A stretch of 64,000 nt of DNA. Origin: Agelas oroides. Lineage: Eukaryota > Porifera > Demospongiae > Agelasida > Agelasidae. The position numbers and the translations under genes were made by a program. Below the pieces are notes generated by a model. It was not told the origin of the DNA, did no database searches, and saw nothing but the letters and a program-made list of their open reading frames with translations. Below, piece after piece: positions 1-10,986 of this stretch (within the stretch, counting starts at the first letter, position 1; every line of letters starts with the position of its first letter). The DNA lies in contig OX422185.1 in NCBI GenBank assembly GCA_949130485.1, positions 401,501 through 465,500 of the forward strand. Direction: 5' to 3'.

Positions 1-658
1 TAACAAAGAATTCAAACAATAGCTGTGTGATTTCAGTGAACTGTACCCAGGTGAGCAAGAATGGGAAGCATTTGCCTCAGTTCTGTGGTCACCGCTACAC
101 AATCTGCCAGGGACAATGATGATGCAAATATAGACTTTTCTAGCCAGTACAACATTTCAGCAACCTGGAAACTCTCAGAGAAAATGGACCCAGAAGGAGT
201 GAACTCAACCTACACAACATACTACCAAATGCAGCACATTTGAGACCCAGAGCTGTGTTTGGTAGCAGAAAACATTTAAGTGGTACGTACCATATCTATG
301 CTATCACGCATGCATCCTGCAAGTGAAAGTCTCCACCCTTCAGTCTGAACTAGTTTCAAAGTGAAGAGGAAAGTATACACTGTTCTTGTCCAGGTTGTCA
401 ATTCGTCTATAAGATGCCCACCTCATCAGGCCCGACACGTACAAGGTCAACTATAGTGACTGAAACGCCTTGTGACAACTGATGTGTATCGTGGCAAACG
501 GCAGTATTACTCCTGCCATGCACTCTAGTCGGACTAGTGGCATTTGGGTACAGATTGTGTAGTGGAGACAACAGAGCTGTGGCAAATGCTTCCCATTCTT
601 GCTCATCTGGGTACAGTTCACTAAAATTACACAGCTATTGGTTGAATTCTTTGTTGTT
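1..658. repeat. Inverted-repeat (foldback) element, left end at window edge
   Basis: Bases 1-107 reappear reverse-complemented at about 551-658 with roughly 90 percent identity (for example TGGGAAGCATTTGCC on one arm and GGCAAATGCTTCCCA on the other). The spacer of about 440 bases has no convincing coding sequence. A non-autonomous DNA element is the simplest reading. The element may extend left of the window, so no target-site duplication can be judged. Confidence 0.7.
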
Positions 659-1497
659 AAAGATCACCTGAGGGATGGCCTCCTTGGCGTTGATCAAGCT
701 CTCACAACTGTAGTATGCAGAGGGCGTGGCACGGCGCATGCACGTTGACAGGATGTTCCGTCCTATTTAGTACAAAATTAATGATGACGTATGCGGCTTT
801 CACTCGGCACCTTACGCAACCCATTATAAAATAGTGTCTGGATTGTCCACAGACGGGTACACGTGGTGACTTTGTCCTTGCTTCCTTACTCTTTCACATT
901 GACATTGCATGCGTGCAGTAGATCTTTTCTCCATTACATTAGCCTTTTTCTCTTGCTCCCCACACAGTCTTTGTTACATCAGCAGAACCACTATTACCAG
1001 TAGATATTCTTTTCCTGTGAGGTTCACTTACACACTCTCTTATTACACATTACTTGACATGTGGTGGTCAGTACCTTAGCAATGTTTGTTTTTCAAACTT
1101 TATTTTGAGATACACTTGCACACGTGAAATGTTGCATCATGAACATAAGGAAATTTACAGTAGAACGTATGCATACATTATCTTATTAACATTACACAAT
1201 GATCGGGTTACTGGACAAATGAGGAGTAGTCACTAACACGTCACCTGTAGAAGTGTTTGTGACTGGGATCAAATCAAGTGATCAATTTATTTTTAAGAGC
1301 TGATCAAAGAATCAAGGTTAATTTCAAATGGCAAACATCAACAGGTCAGGTTTTCACAATTATGCTTCGGAGGGAAACGATCATGCAATTTTCGCCAATC
1401 CTAATCTTGACTCCCAGTTGTCAACATTTCTGTGCAGGAAGTGGCAAATTTGAAGGCTCTTACTTTAAAATTTATAACAGTTAACCACCTTCTTTAC
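659..1497. repeat. Non-coding stretch holding copy 1 of a dispersed repeat linked to 2A exons
   Basis: No gene is seen. Bases about 880-1340 match about 12880-13370 and 25790-25900 at diverged identity; shared pieces include ATTCTTTTCCTGTGAGGTTC and AAGAGCTGATCAA. All three copies lie just left of a minus-strand 2A exon, that is, in the position of the intron following that exon. They therefore mark a larger duplicated unit rather than independent insertions. Confidence 0.6.
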
Positions 1498-2038
1498 CTG
1501 TGGGGCCGGGGTTTCTCTCCACATCTCCTGCCGTCAGCAGTAGTGCCAGCACCACTGCACACACTTCCAGCAATAAGCACACACCAATAATGCCCGTGTC
1601 CGTCATCCCTCTGACTTCCGCACTCGGGACAGAGCCGCCCGCTCTCAACTTGGGACGACACACCTTGCCACACCCACACCTCCCAATGTGACGTCTGCGG
1701 AACGTATATCCCAGTATCAGTGACAGGGAGACGACCGCCATGCAGCCCTGGAGCAGAAGAGGTGTGCTGTTCATGACCTCCCCAACCCCCCATCTTGCCG
1801 CCCTCCACTGGACCGGGAGAGGGTGGCAGGCGTGTCGAGACTGGCGGCAGTAGTTGAGTCCGATTCGAGCCCGCCACGTAGCGACATCGATCCCCATTTC
1901 TACCTCCTTCAGACCTTCGACTACTGTAACACAAAGAAACTCGCACAGTGACACTGTCAGCAACCACAACACACGACAAGAATGCTTTGGGCCACTCCTA
2001 CGCACTCGAGGCGCGTGACCAGACCCCACCCAGCTCAC
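1498..2038 (-). CDS. 2A-signal exon, copy 1 (hydrophobic segment followed by GDVERNPGP)
   Basis: The open frame from Met at 2038 carries two hydrophobic stretches (around LLLQGCMAVVSLSLILGY and GVCLLLEVCAVVLALLL) and ends with the canonical 2A peptide GDVERNPGP. In the 2A family this motif makes the ribosome skip the Gly-Pro bond, giving two products from one frame. Here the hydrophobic part looks like a signal or anchor sequence, as reported for 2A-led NLR proteins of sponges and sea urchins. The exon stops at 1498 at a consensus donor (ACAG|GTAAAG), leaving a phase-1 end. Its downstream exons would lie below base 1, outside the window. The true start is uncertain: a Met just before the second hydrophobic segment (after EVRG) would also give a signal-2A leader. 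The 5' exon border was not resolved. Confidence 0.65.
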
Positions 2039-2317
2039 GCGAGGAGAAGGGGTCTGGTGTTACATGTCCAAATCCTTGGGCTAGCTCCAGAAGCGTGGAG
2101 CGGCCAATCAAATCGCAGAGTAGCGTTTATTGGAATAATGCGGAAGCGAGAACAAGTACTTCAATCATACCGCTCAAAGCATGTTATGAGATTCATTATC
2201 CAACACTGAGCAATTTGTAATTCTACACTAACAATTACAAGGCTTCAACACTTCCGCAAGCCCAAGGATTCAGGCTTGTGACACCAGACCCTTTCCTCGT
2301 GAGAGGGTTGGGTCTGG

Positions 2318-2386
2318 GCACGAGACTATTCCCAGGCCCCGTCCGAAAAATCGGAATTTTTCGGGCGGGGCCTGGGGACGAGGCTA
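2318..2386. repeat. Small foldback element (CGTCCGAAAAATCGG type)
   Basis: The arms CCCAGGCCCCGTCCG and CGGGCGGGGCCTGGG fold around an AT-rich centre. Related copies are at 14898-14964 (almost the same), and more distantly at 9294-9355 and 45157-45251. All end in AGCCTCGT/ACGAGGCT-like sequence. This is a short MITE-like family. Confidence 0.7.
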
Positions 2387-5187
2387 GGCTCATTATGGCT
2401 GTCTCTGCTAAGTTCTAACCTTCTCCCCACTTACAGTGTGTCGACTGGGAGAAAACAATCTTCCCGCCACATGTTGTGTGAAGGAGGGGGGCCGGTGAGA
2501 TGCCATAATTTTGATATCGACAGAACGTTACGATTGATAATCTATACTCTAATTTATATGGGTTAAGGTTGCACAACAGATAGTAAAACACTAGCAGTAT
2601 GCTAAGGAGTTTTAGATGGACATGCAACTGAGTGAGTTTTGTTCCAAGCAAACAAGGACTGCTCTTAGTGAACCAACTTCACCTTTCACTAATTAGGACC
2701 ACTATGGTAGACATTCAAGTAGCTACCAAAGCTTCCAACCTCCTCTTAGTTTCATACCCAGCCCAAACTTTTCACATGCTATGCAGAAAAATTGTGTGTG
2801 GACACTTTCAATACGTAGGAAACATGAGGCCTAGTTATAGACATTATATTGCAACAATCAGATTGCTCTGTGATAGTTTGCAATTAACGCCTACAATTAC
2901 TGACCTGACCTGTATGTTAACTGGCCCCAGTTTTCCTAACAAAAAGTGTCCAGATCCTATTTTTCTGTGGTGCGGGACATGCATCTGGAGTAGTGTTGTC
3001 TGTGAATGTGAGTGTGGTCGACCTTTCTCCTTCACGAGTGTGAACTATGTCAATGCGCATTAAAATCTACTGGCACTGTATAATTCTTTGGACAATATTT
3101 ATTACTGATGAGAGTAAACACTAGTCCTTGCTCTTTCCACATGCATGAACTGAATACTTCATGAGAGAGCCTAAATAGCTACCACATGCAGGTACTAAGT
3201 GAGTGCCTAAATACCACAGGTACTAAGAATTTATCTGCATATGAGTGAATAAATAAACTCTCCTACTGTCCTACACTTCGTGGCTTACAGTGCTATTAGA
3301 CTAGACATAATACACATACACTGCACTGCCTAGTAGGAGAGCCTGAAGAGAGCCTGGGAATGAAGCTAGCCTCCTGGAAAACTGACCATTGTTCAGGAGC
3401 GTATTTAAACACCAAGTTAGCCCCTTTTGAGCCTTCCCTATCATGACGCCAATCGAGTCAGAATGTACGAGTGGCTTTGAATACCGTATTTATTCAAACA
3501 AAACGCATGATCCAATCTAGTGCAAGAAGTTGGGTGGATCCAACTTAGCGCAAGCCTCCACTAATTGATTTTGGGTTAATCCAAATTAGTGCAATACCAG
3601 GAATGAAGCCTCTCAGTTGTCCTAGGGCAGGCACTTTATAGGAATACCTTTTGTGTAACCCTTTCTCTTGAGATATAAAAATCATTTCAATTAAAAAAAA
3701 ATTCAGTCAGTTTATTTTGTGACAACAAAGAGCGGTCAAGAGCAATTTCCAGGAAAAGAGCTATCCCATTAATGTTCTATTTTGGCATTTGTAAGACCTT
3801 TTGTGGCTGCAGCTGCTACTGTGTACCAAGAACCTCACTTCCGTAGAACTGAAGGTCAGGAACTCTGTGCATTCCTGTTTGACCAAAAATTTTTTTGCTT
3901 GAATCCATTGCAACGCATGATGTAATCTATGCAAGAAATTCAATTCCTGGAATTTATGGGTGGATCTAACTTATCATATGTCCACTCAAATTATTTAATT
4001 TGCATGTGTTTTTTATTGGAATAAATATGTAAGTATATATTTACTCTTCTCCAATAGCTCCAGAACAGGACTGACTTTCAGATAACAACCATCTCACTAC
4101 ACGTGACATTGTGCATACGTAGTGTGTATTATAACTTGTCTTTCAGTCCACTCCTCCCCTTTGCCCCCTCGACTCTTACCCCTCCAACCTCCCCTCCCTT
4201 TTCCCCTTTCCCCACTTCCCTTCTTTATCCTGCATGTGGTGGTGGTGGAGATAGTCACCAAAACAAGCCCGTCCCCCCCCCCCCCCCCCCACACACACAC
4301 ACATATGCATCCTCCCCCTCCTTCCACACACACTGAAATCATTCTCACACAAAGACACAACCTCCCCACTACATGTATGTTGGCTGGATTGTGGATAGGA
4401 GGTTAGATGGCTGTGATGTGTGTAAAACCAAAGCTCAAGAGCACAACAGGATATTGATATGCTGCCACAATATGTATTACTCTCATGCCCTACTTTCCTC
4501 CCCACCAACGTACCCTTCACTCCTTTCTTCCCTCCTGTCTCACACACATCTTCCACTATGTGTTTGGAGAGACAAGTTACTTAGTCACATGACTCAGAGC
4601 CATTGATCAGTAATGCAAGAGACGTGATGAGTAGGTGTTGGCATGTCTGCGTCATTGAACACAAGTATGCTAAATCAACACATTCCACATCTATAAATAC
4701 CCTATTCCAGTGCAACACTACTAATATTGCTATGTCTCTATATTCAAGTTCTGAATATTGTTGCTGTAGTACTGTCACTTTCCAAAAAAATGGCTGCTAA
4801 GAACCAATCCTCAGTAGCCACTGTTAAAGTGGCAGTGAACCCAGTACCACACCAGTCTCATGCCCAGTCCACATGCAGTCTGGACATGAGACCAGTACCA
4901 CACTGCACAGTTAATTGGTATGTACATCAATTATAACTAAGATACAAAATATGGGGAATGTGTATATAAAGGGTATAATACAAACCAACATACCATATAT
5001 GGTTATACAATAGTCATCTCACAATTATGACACAGAAAATAACATGCACGTGGGTGATAGAAATTTAAAGAAATCAGGGATATACAACTACTGATATGAC
5101 AATAGAATACTGCGTATACACTACATGCAAAAATTAATATAATAATAGAAGTTTGAGGGTTGAAAAATTACTTCAGTCACTGCTAGT

Positions 5188-6486
5188 TCAGTGCTGAAAT
5201 TTCTGCAAATACAGATCCACATTGTGATGGCCCATGGTTTCTGCCCACTGACGAGGTGTTGCACTAGGTACACCTCTCATGTTAGGAGGACACTTCAGCT
5301 CTTCAACAAAGAACTGAACTATTTTTAAGTGGCCTTTTCCGGCTGCATAGTGGAGGGGAGTATTCTTCCAAATGTCTCTTTGGTTCGGATTGCAATGTTT
5401 CTCTAAGGTGAGGAATTTCACAATGTCTAAATGTCCCATGGCTGCAGCAAGATGAAGTGGCATTCGTTTGTTTCTATCCAAACATGATGGGTCACACCCT
5501 TGTTCATCAATCAAATACTTCATAATGTGTACATGGCCCCCATAAGCAGCACCATGAAGAGGGGTACGGCCATACTGGCCTGGAATGTTTGGACTACATT
5601 TCAGATCAGTGATGAAGAATTTAAGTATTTCCAAGTGGCCATAGCGTGCTGCCCAATGGACGGGAGTGATACCATCAGAGTTTCTAAATGTTGGATTACA
5701 GTGCTTTTCCAAGGTAAGGAATTTCACGATGTCTAAATGTCCCCTGGCTGCAGCATGGTGAAGTGGTGTACTTTTGTCACCTTCCAAACATGATGGGTCA
5801 CATCCTTGTTCATCAATCAAATACTTCACAATGTGGAGATGACCTCTCTGAGCAGCATAATGAAGAGAATGACGGTCATGAAAGCCTGGAATGTTTGGAC
5901 TACATTTCAGATCAGTGATGAAGAATCGAACTATGTCTATGTGGCCATTCAGTGCAGCTAGGTGTAAAGGAGTGTTGTTGTTCTTTGTTGTCAGAGAAGA
6001 CATGAGGTTCTTCATTGGCTCATACTTCTCAATTTCTTCAGTTAGAAACTTGACAATGCTGAAACCACCACTCTTACAACTAAAGTGTAATGGAGTCAAT
6101 CCATCCTCATCCTGACACAGAGGTTCTACCTGCTGCTCAGTAACAAGATACTTGACCGCATCGAAGTGAGCATGTTTAGCAGCATCATGAAGTGGTGTTC
6201 TCCCATGACGACCTAGACATGCAGGATTGCAGTTTCTCTCATCAATGAAATACTTGAGTATGTCTAAACTTCCTCCCTGTGCAGCTGCGTGAAGAGCAGT
6301 GTTTCCATATTGGTCTTTCTGAAGTGGATTTTGGTGCTCCTTGTCCGTAAGAAACTTGACTCTCTCCATATCACCTCTCCTCGCTGCAAGGTGCAGTATA
6401 CTCCCAGTTAACTGATGCCCACTAGATAACTGAAGTGTGCTCTCAAATTCTTCATCCAATTCATCCAGTTCTTTAGATAATGGGTC
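5188..6486 (-). CDS. Gene A last exon: ankyrin-repeat array
   Basis: The exon opens at acceptor TACAG|GACCC (6486) and ends at a stop at 5188, giving 432 aa. About 11 ankyrin repeats are visible by their TPLHxAAxxGH cores (TPLHDAAKHAH, TPLHLAALNGH, TPLHHAAARGH, TPLHYAAGKGH), with unusually long linkers of about 10 residues holding Cys-Xaa-Pro (KCSPNIPG, GCDPSCL, HCNP). The tail ATPRQWAETMGHHNVDLYL looks like a degenerate final repeat. Ankyrin arrays bind protein partners. The homologous exon in gene B has the same length class (429 aa), whereas in gene D it is cut after the first repeats. Confidence 0.9.
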   Translation of the reverse strand, partial: DPLSKELDELDEEFESTLQLSSGHQLTGSILHLAARRGDMERVKFLTDKEHQNPLQKDQYGNTALHAAAQGGSLDILKYFIDERNCNPACLGRHGRTPLHDAAKHAHFDAVKYLVTEQQVEPLCQDEDGLTPLHFSCKSGGFSIVKFLTEEIEKYEPMKNLMSSLTTKNNNTPLHLAALNGHIDIVRFFITDLKCSPNIPGFHDRHSLHYAAQRGHLHIVKYLIDEQGCDPSCLEGDKSTPLHHAAARGHLDIVKFLTLEKHCNPTFRNSDGITPVHWAARYGHLEILKFFITDLKCSPNIPGQYGRTPLHGAAYGGHVHIMKYLIDEQGCDPSCLDRNKRMPLHLAAAMGHLDIVKFLTLEKHCNPNQRDIWKNTPLHYAAGKGHLKIVQFFVEELKCPPNMRGVPSATPRQWAETMGHHNVDLYLQKFQH

Positions 6487-9400
6487 CTGTATTGTAGTTC
6501 AAATTAGTGTTCACTTGCTGAAACAATATCTAATGTAATAATAAGGGTGGTTGGAACTAACAACCGTGTGCATCCAAAAGTATCCAAAAAGGTGTTGTCC
6601 TAAAACAACCTGGGCAGTTGTTTTGATAACCCCAAGCTACTTACTGGAAGCCACAGCCAAGATGATCTTCAAGATATGAAATGAATGTTTCTTACTAACA
6701 GTGCAGCATTTCATCTATTTAGTGCACACTTCTGGATGTTTGTATGTTATTTTGAGCTGCACTTCTCGTGTTTCTTAATACCACTAAAGAGGACTACTGA
6801 AGGGTGGTCGAAACGTTTGGAAATTTGATTAAAATAGTTTTGAAGGTCAGAGTTCAAGGATTAATCATAAATGTAGCATTATGATATACATACACACACT
6901 AACTGACCTCTTCATCAGAAAACCAGCATGAACTTCTGTCATCTGTGATAATACTGACCCCCATGGCAGAGTCTGCATCAATGTCAGGTAGTGTCAGTGC
7001 TGCCTGAAACACTTGGACCCTCAGTTCTGCAACAGATTCTGAAATGAAAAGGTCATATCAAGGGCTTGTCGAGGCGCTAAAATGAGATGAGATATTGAGC
7101 AATTTACAATGAAGTGCACTAGCGTGCGCCGTGAAGCTCAATCTGGAATTAATTTTACCATGTTGCATTCTCCCTCCCTTTGTGGTCAGTGCACAATGCT
7201 TGTGTGTAAAAAGTCAACTTTCTGCCTTCAGTATTGTAAATGCAACAGATCGTTAAAGGAAAACATGAAGTGAACATAAACATGCAGCCTTCAGTGTTGT
7301 AAACAGGCTGCATTCTTAGCCAGTAGTACAAACTGTATGGTAGCTAGTCTGTAAATTTGTACGTCTACAGTCTACAACCCCAGTGCAGTATTCTTGGCTC
7401 ACCAGTATCTTCTGGTTCAGATCCATCCTCATCTCCCTATGAATGGAAAGAACAATGAGTGCATTTATTCAATGGTGTGAGCTCAAATAGATGAAAGTGA
7501 AAAGCTGTCACTGAGGATTGAACCCAGGGCCTCCGGCCAGAACTGCCAATGTTCTGACCACTGAGTTGCATCAGCTCTTGCAGTCCTCTATGTGTAGGAC
7601 TGAATACTTCAGTCGTACACCAGTGACATGTTACTACACAGTAAATACAAACCTTGGCAGGAAAATTGTATTCTCCACAAGTCAATCTGATCACACCCTC
7701 AGCTGCCAGGGCACTCTCTTGCTCACTGGACAGTGGAAATATCTCCTGCTGCACAAATGAGGGCACCTGGAAGATGAGCTGCAAACACCCCTCTTCCACT
7801 CGACAGAGACGTAGAACACTTTGTGGAGAAACATGTAATATTCTACTGAGTCTGTACTCAAACTTCTTCAGCTCTTTCACAGTGAATTTTTCGTACACTG
7901 AATCCAGCTTCAAAAGTAAATCAGCATGATCAGCACCACTCATAGGCCCATAGACAGGGGGACATTCATAAATTCTACGCTTTGAATATTCGTCAAATTC
8001 TTTCTTGTAGTTCTGAAGCTCAACTCTGTCCTGGTCTGTGCCAAGTCCATCAACAATGTGTTCAATCACACGATAGTTGAAAAAGGAAATGTAGTCCCTA
8101 ATAATGCACAGCACTTTTTCAATACTTCCTGCATTTTGAAGCTCTTGGAAGAAGGTTTGAAGTACTGGCTTCTGAGAGTGCTTGTAGACTGGGTCAAATG
8201 CATCCAATAACAAGAGGTGGGTGACAAGCTTGTCCACAGAAACATTTTGCTCACACAGTGACTTGTAGACTCTGGAGTGAAGGTGCCAGAATTTATGCAC
8301 GATGTCCTCTGATTCCACACACAGTCTGATACTGAGTCCTTCCTGTTGCTCTGGGGTGAGTCCACTTTTCTTGAGGTATGGGAATGAGCTGCTTGTGGAA
8401 GTGGAGATTGGAGAGCCAGTTTCAAGGGGGTTCTGTGTCTCCTCACTCTGAGTAGAAGAGCTGGGTCCAGGACTGACACCAGCACCTTCGAAAGTAAACA
8501 CATCATCTGATGCTGTGCTGCCAGCACACGAGTCTTCTTGACTTCTGAAGGGAGTTTTCTTGGTGGTTTGAGAAGCTGTAGCTGAGACCACTGTAGACAA
8601 GATATAAAGTAACACTGCTACTTCTGCTTCAATGAAGTGTAGTGTGCAAACTATGGCAATTAGCAAGCATTTACCCACAGAGACAGAGTAATTCTGTGAG
8701 CAGACTCTCATCGTCTCCAGCTTCATCCATTATTGTCACCAAGGGTGCATACAATGGCATGGTTATTCACAACACTACCATAGTATAATATACTTCTACA
8801 TATTCAAACACATACACATTTTGCAATAACCGGTTATTTAGAATGTTACCTGGATGTTGTTTAGCAATGCTCAGGGCAAGAGCACAATTGTCTCCAGCTG
8901 CAGGGTGTGCTACTACTTTCACCACAGCTCGCCATGTTGGTTCACCAAATCGCTCCACATTATAGTTTCTTCTCAGCCAGCAGGTAAGCATTTCTGACAA
9001 ACATTCTTTGGGTTTCCCAGGATTGCTATCTTGAATTGTGTCCAGACGTCCAGAATCAATTCGGAGGCCTGTACCAATGGCCTTCCAGCTACTAGCAACT
9101 GGTATCAGGTCTGCCAGTATATCAAAGCGATCCTCTTCTCCTACCGTGCAAGAAGGAGTGATTTCAGATGCAATGAAAAATTTTTTTATAGAGGCATGTG
9201 TGGCTAGGAATATCTATATTCAAAAGTTCAACTGTTACATTGCCAGCCTACCACCAGCTAATCCATGCCATCTACACAGGAATGCATGTGCACTAGCCTC
9301 GTTCCCAGCGTACTGCAAGCAACAGGAAGCTGGACGGGGCCTGGGAATGAGGCTACATGTGCACCACACCTGCAATAGAGGTTGTCAGTATTATTGGTTG

Positions 9401-9682
9401 ATGTCTACGTACCTGTATCATTCGCCACTGAAAAGACCACCGTATGGTGGCTGAAACGTTTGATGTGTAATACTCTCGTAACAGTTGAACAATGAAACAA
9501 AAGAAAATAGGATGACATCAGATGCAATTATCCAGATAAACGTACTGGGTCTATACAATGCATTATCACTCACTTCCAGCTTATTTATACATGTAGGTGC
9601 TGAACATGGCCTTCTCAAACAACAATATTACCTAATGCTGTGTTATCCACAGTGGGGAGTACCTTATCCACCACATCTGATC
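5188..9682 (-). CDS. Gene A: death domain - sponge module - ankyrin-repeat protein (six exons)
   Basis: Proposed exons on the minus strand are 9632-9682, 8850-9140, 7653-8590, 7403-7436, 6908-7038 and 5188-6486. Every junction has a GT donor and AG acceptor, and the phases agree (1-1, 1-1, 1-0, 0-1, 1-0, then stop), giving about 913 aa without a frameshift. Order of parts: short linker (VDKVLPTVD), death domain, low-complexity Ser/Pro segment, helical module with FFNYRVIEHIVDGLGT and SKRRIYECPP, a beta-rich block (CRVEEGCLQLIFQVPSF), acidic linkers, about 11 ankyrin repeats. The first exon needs one upstream base, which the 2A exon ending at 14348 would supply. This is probably an intracellular adaptor or receptor of death-fold signalling; the role is inferred from domains. 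It is the best preserved of the three ankyrin paralogues here. Confidence 0.75.
6908..7038 (-). CDS. Gene A linker exon (ESVAELRVQVFQAALT)
   Basis: A 131-nt exon with acceptor CATTTCAG|AATCTG and donor GAAGAG|GTCAGT encodes a segment starting ESVAELRVQVFQAAL and ending in acidic, Ser/Asp-rich sequence with DDRSSCW. Counterparts are at 23735-23868 (gene B) and 59248-59381 (gene D). Conservation in three paralogues supports it as real coding sequence; it matches no domain I know. Confidence 0.75.
7403..7436 (-). CDS. Gene A 34-nt micro-exon (GDEDGSEPEDT)
   Basis: The exon lies between acceptor TTCATAG|GGAGAT and donor ACTG|GTGAGC. Its length of exactly 34 nt converts phase 0 to phase 1. Homologous micro-exons with the same length are at 53454-53487 (gene C), 59798-59831 (gene D) and, inverted, 24522-24555 (gene B). 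It encodes an acidic linker after the sponge module. Confidence 0.75.
7653..8590 (-). CDS. Gene A exon: sponge-type module with SKRRIYECPP and beta-rich tail
   Basis: The exon runs from acceptor CTACAG|TGGTCT to donor CCAAG|GTTTGT and encodes about 312 aa. After about 90 residues of Ser/Thr/Pro-rich sequence comes SGLTPEQQEGL, then a predicted all-helical part with FFNYRVIEHIVDGLGT and ELQNYKKEF, then SKRRIYECPP. A second part contains LRLCRVEEGCLQLIFQVP and PLSSEQESALAAEGVIRL. The same module is found in genes B, C and D. I recognise it as recurrent in sponge death-domain and ankyrin proteins but cannot assign a family name. Confidence 0.8.
8850..9140 (-). CDS. Gene A exon: death domain
   Basis: The 291-nt exon (phase 1 at both ends) lies between acceptor CGGTAG|GAGAAG and donor CATCCAG|GTAACA. 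It encodes a complete death-fold domain: helix 1 DILADLIPVA, SSWKAIGTGLRI, the turn GRLDTIQDSNPGKP, CLSEMLTCWL, then EPTWRAVVKVV and the last helix with ALALSIAKQHP. The spacing of WKxIG and TWRAVVKVV is typical of the death-domain family. The reading frame is open throughout, unlike the gene D homologue, which has a 1-nt insertion. Confidence 0.85.
9294..9355. repeat. Short foldback element
   Basis: CTAGCCTCGTTCCCAG at the left is mirrored by CTGGGAATGAGGCTA at the right. It belongs to the foldback family seen at 2318, 14898 and 45157. Confidence 0.6.
9632..9682 (-). CDS. Gene A short 5' exon (SDVVDKVLPTVDNTAL)
   Basis: A 51-nt exon, phase 1 on both sides, has acceptor CATGCAG|GATCAG and donor CATTAG|GTAATA. 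The homologue in gene D (61760-61810) has the same length, phase and splice sites and encodes HQVDKVLPTVDDSPL. Because its first codon needs one upstream base, another exon must precede it; the 2A exon at 14348-14744 is a phase-compatible candidate. Confidence 0.65.
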   Translation of the reverse strand, partial: DQMWWIRYSPLWITQH

Positions 9683-10263
9683 CTGCATGGAGAACAAAAT
9701 ATTAATTGAGATATCAGTTAACCCAATTAACTTATTATTATTTCAAACACTCCACCAGGAGGTGCAATGTATTTACAAACCATGGAAATAAGTATAACTA
9801 GAAATGAACTTAAGAGATTTCAGAAACTCCCCAACAGTTTGAGCATCAACTATATACCCCAGCACATCTACACTTCAGTATGTGCTGCAACTTCTGGTCA
9901 CAATCCAACTTCCCATCAACTGTACATATAGGACAAATCCATTCAATTCTCTCTGCCTGTGTGCATAGGTGCAGTGACTACCTCGTTGACAGTTTCCTTC
10001 TCAGTGAAAACAACATTATACACTATATCACATATGAGGTGATTGGTCAGAGGATGTTTGTTGTGACACTATTTTGATATTACTTGTTTTCCAGTCATTA
10101 CATGCAAACTATTTATAATCTATTTTATGTTCATAAATGCTACAAATACCGGTAAATTATACATGAACCGATAACTGACAGCAACTAGTATATAGTTATC
10201 TAATCAGCGGTTAATTAACTGGGGTTGCCTCACTTACAGCTCACTATGTAGCATACATTATAT

Positions 10264-10690
10264 CACTGGAGGTTGATTTAACCTAAGATGGGTCACCTCA
10301 GTTGCAAGAGCTTGGCCCATACCACCTCCCATTTTTAGGGTTACATCTTTTGCGTACTCAAAGTTCCAAGGCATGATTACTTATGTGAAAAAACATGACT
10401 ACTACAGGTTGAATATTTTACATGAATATAGCCAGAGTTCCACCCCCCTTTGTTGGCACAAACATGCAATTCCAAAAATGAATTTCATTTGCAACCTAAT
10501 TCATGTTTTGCTGGAACCTTGACCACACAAGGGATGCAACCCTAAACTATGGTAATGGGAGATGAGCCACCGCTTGGACCTGCAGACTGCAACTGACATG
10601 ATATTTCTTGGCTATTTTTTGCAGTGAAATATAATGATTATAAAGAATATACTCACTTGTTTACACTTCTTTAAATCAACCTCTAGTTTT
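10264..10690. mobile_element. Probable MITE with diverged inverted ends
   Basis: GGAGGTTGATTTAA near the left end is mirrored by TTAAATCAACCTCTAG on the right. Internal sequences also pair: GGTCACCTCAGTTGCA with TGCAACTGACATG-like sequence, and TTTTAGGGTTAC with GCAACCCTAAA. The left arm is also present near 25316. No coding capacity is seen. Boundaries are approximate. Confidence 0.45.
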
Positions 10691-10986
10691 TTACAGTGAT
10701 AATGGAAAAAAGTACCCAATTGTTACCAGTCTCTCTTGTCAAAAATAGAAAGAGTAACATTCATAGGGAAAGTTGTCGACTTGCGGCACCTGGATCTGGC
10801 GGTACCAATCAGATTTCGGAACAAAATCATGTGTACACATGACGGCTTGTCTACACAGCAAAAACACTGTCAACTCTAAAATGAACTGGTAAGTACAGAC
10901 TACACCTCAAAGGTTGGTGAAAAGCAATTTTCATATAGGCAGGAGCACAAGACCAAAAAATATGAGAACAAAGTCCACTGTAGTTG

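Larger units (their letters stand above)
2390..7038. repeat. Segmental duplication, copy 1 (paralogue of about 14965-23868)
   Basis: Long, nearly collinear identity to the second copy covers non-coding DNA and the whole ankyrin exon. Examples are TGAGTTTTGTTCCAAGCAAA here versus TGAGTTTTGTACCAAGCAAA at 19102, and the poly-C/CA tract at 4274 versus 20904. Differences are indels and mobile insertions in copy 2 (minisatellite 15205-19085; MITE 20454-20669). No gene is seen between 2390 and 5187; open frames there are C/CA low-complexity or lack homology. Confidence 0.85.

Noticed and set aside
61..243. Plus-strand 60-codon frame at the window start
   Set aside because: It lies in an inverted-repeat arm and has no recognisable content.
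2632..3063. 143-codon frame in the duplicated spacer (also 19104-19472)
   Set aside because: The second copy is frameshifted and shortened and the protein shows no domain; the sequence belongs to a dispersed non-coding repeat also found near 43.1 kb.
4097..4556. Open frames over the poly-C/CA tract (also 20728-21196)
   Set aside because: Low-complexity sequence open on both strands; no domain, and the two copies differ by tract length, which shifts the frame.
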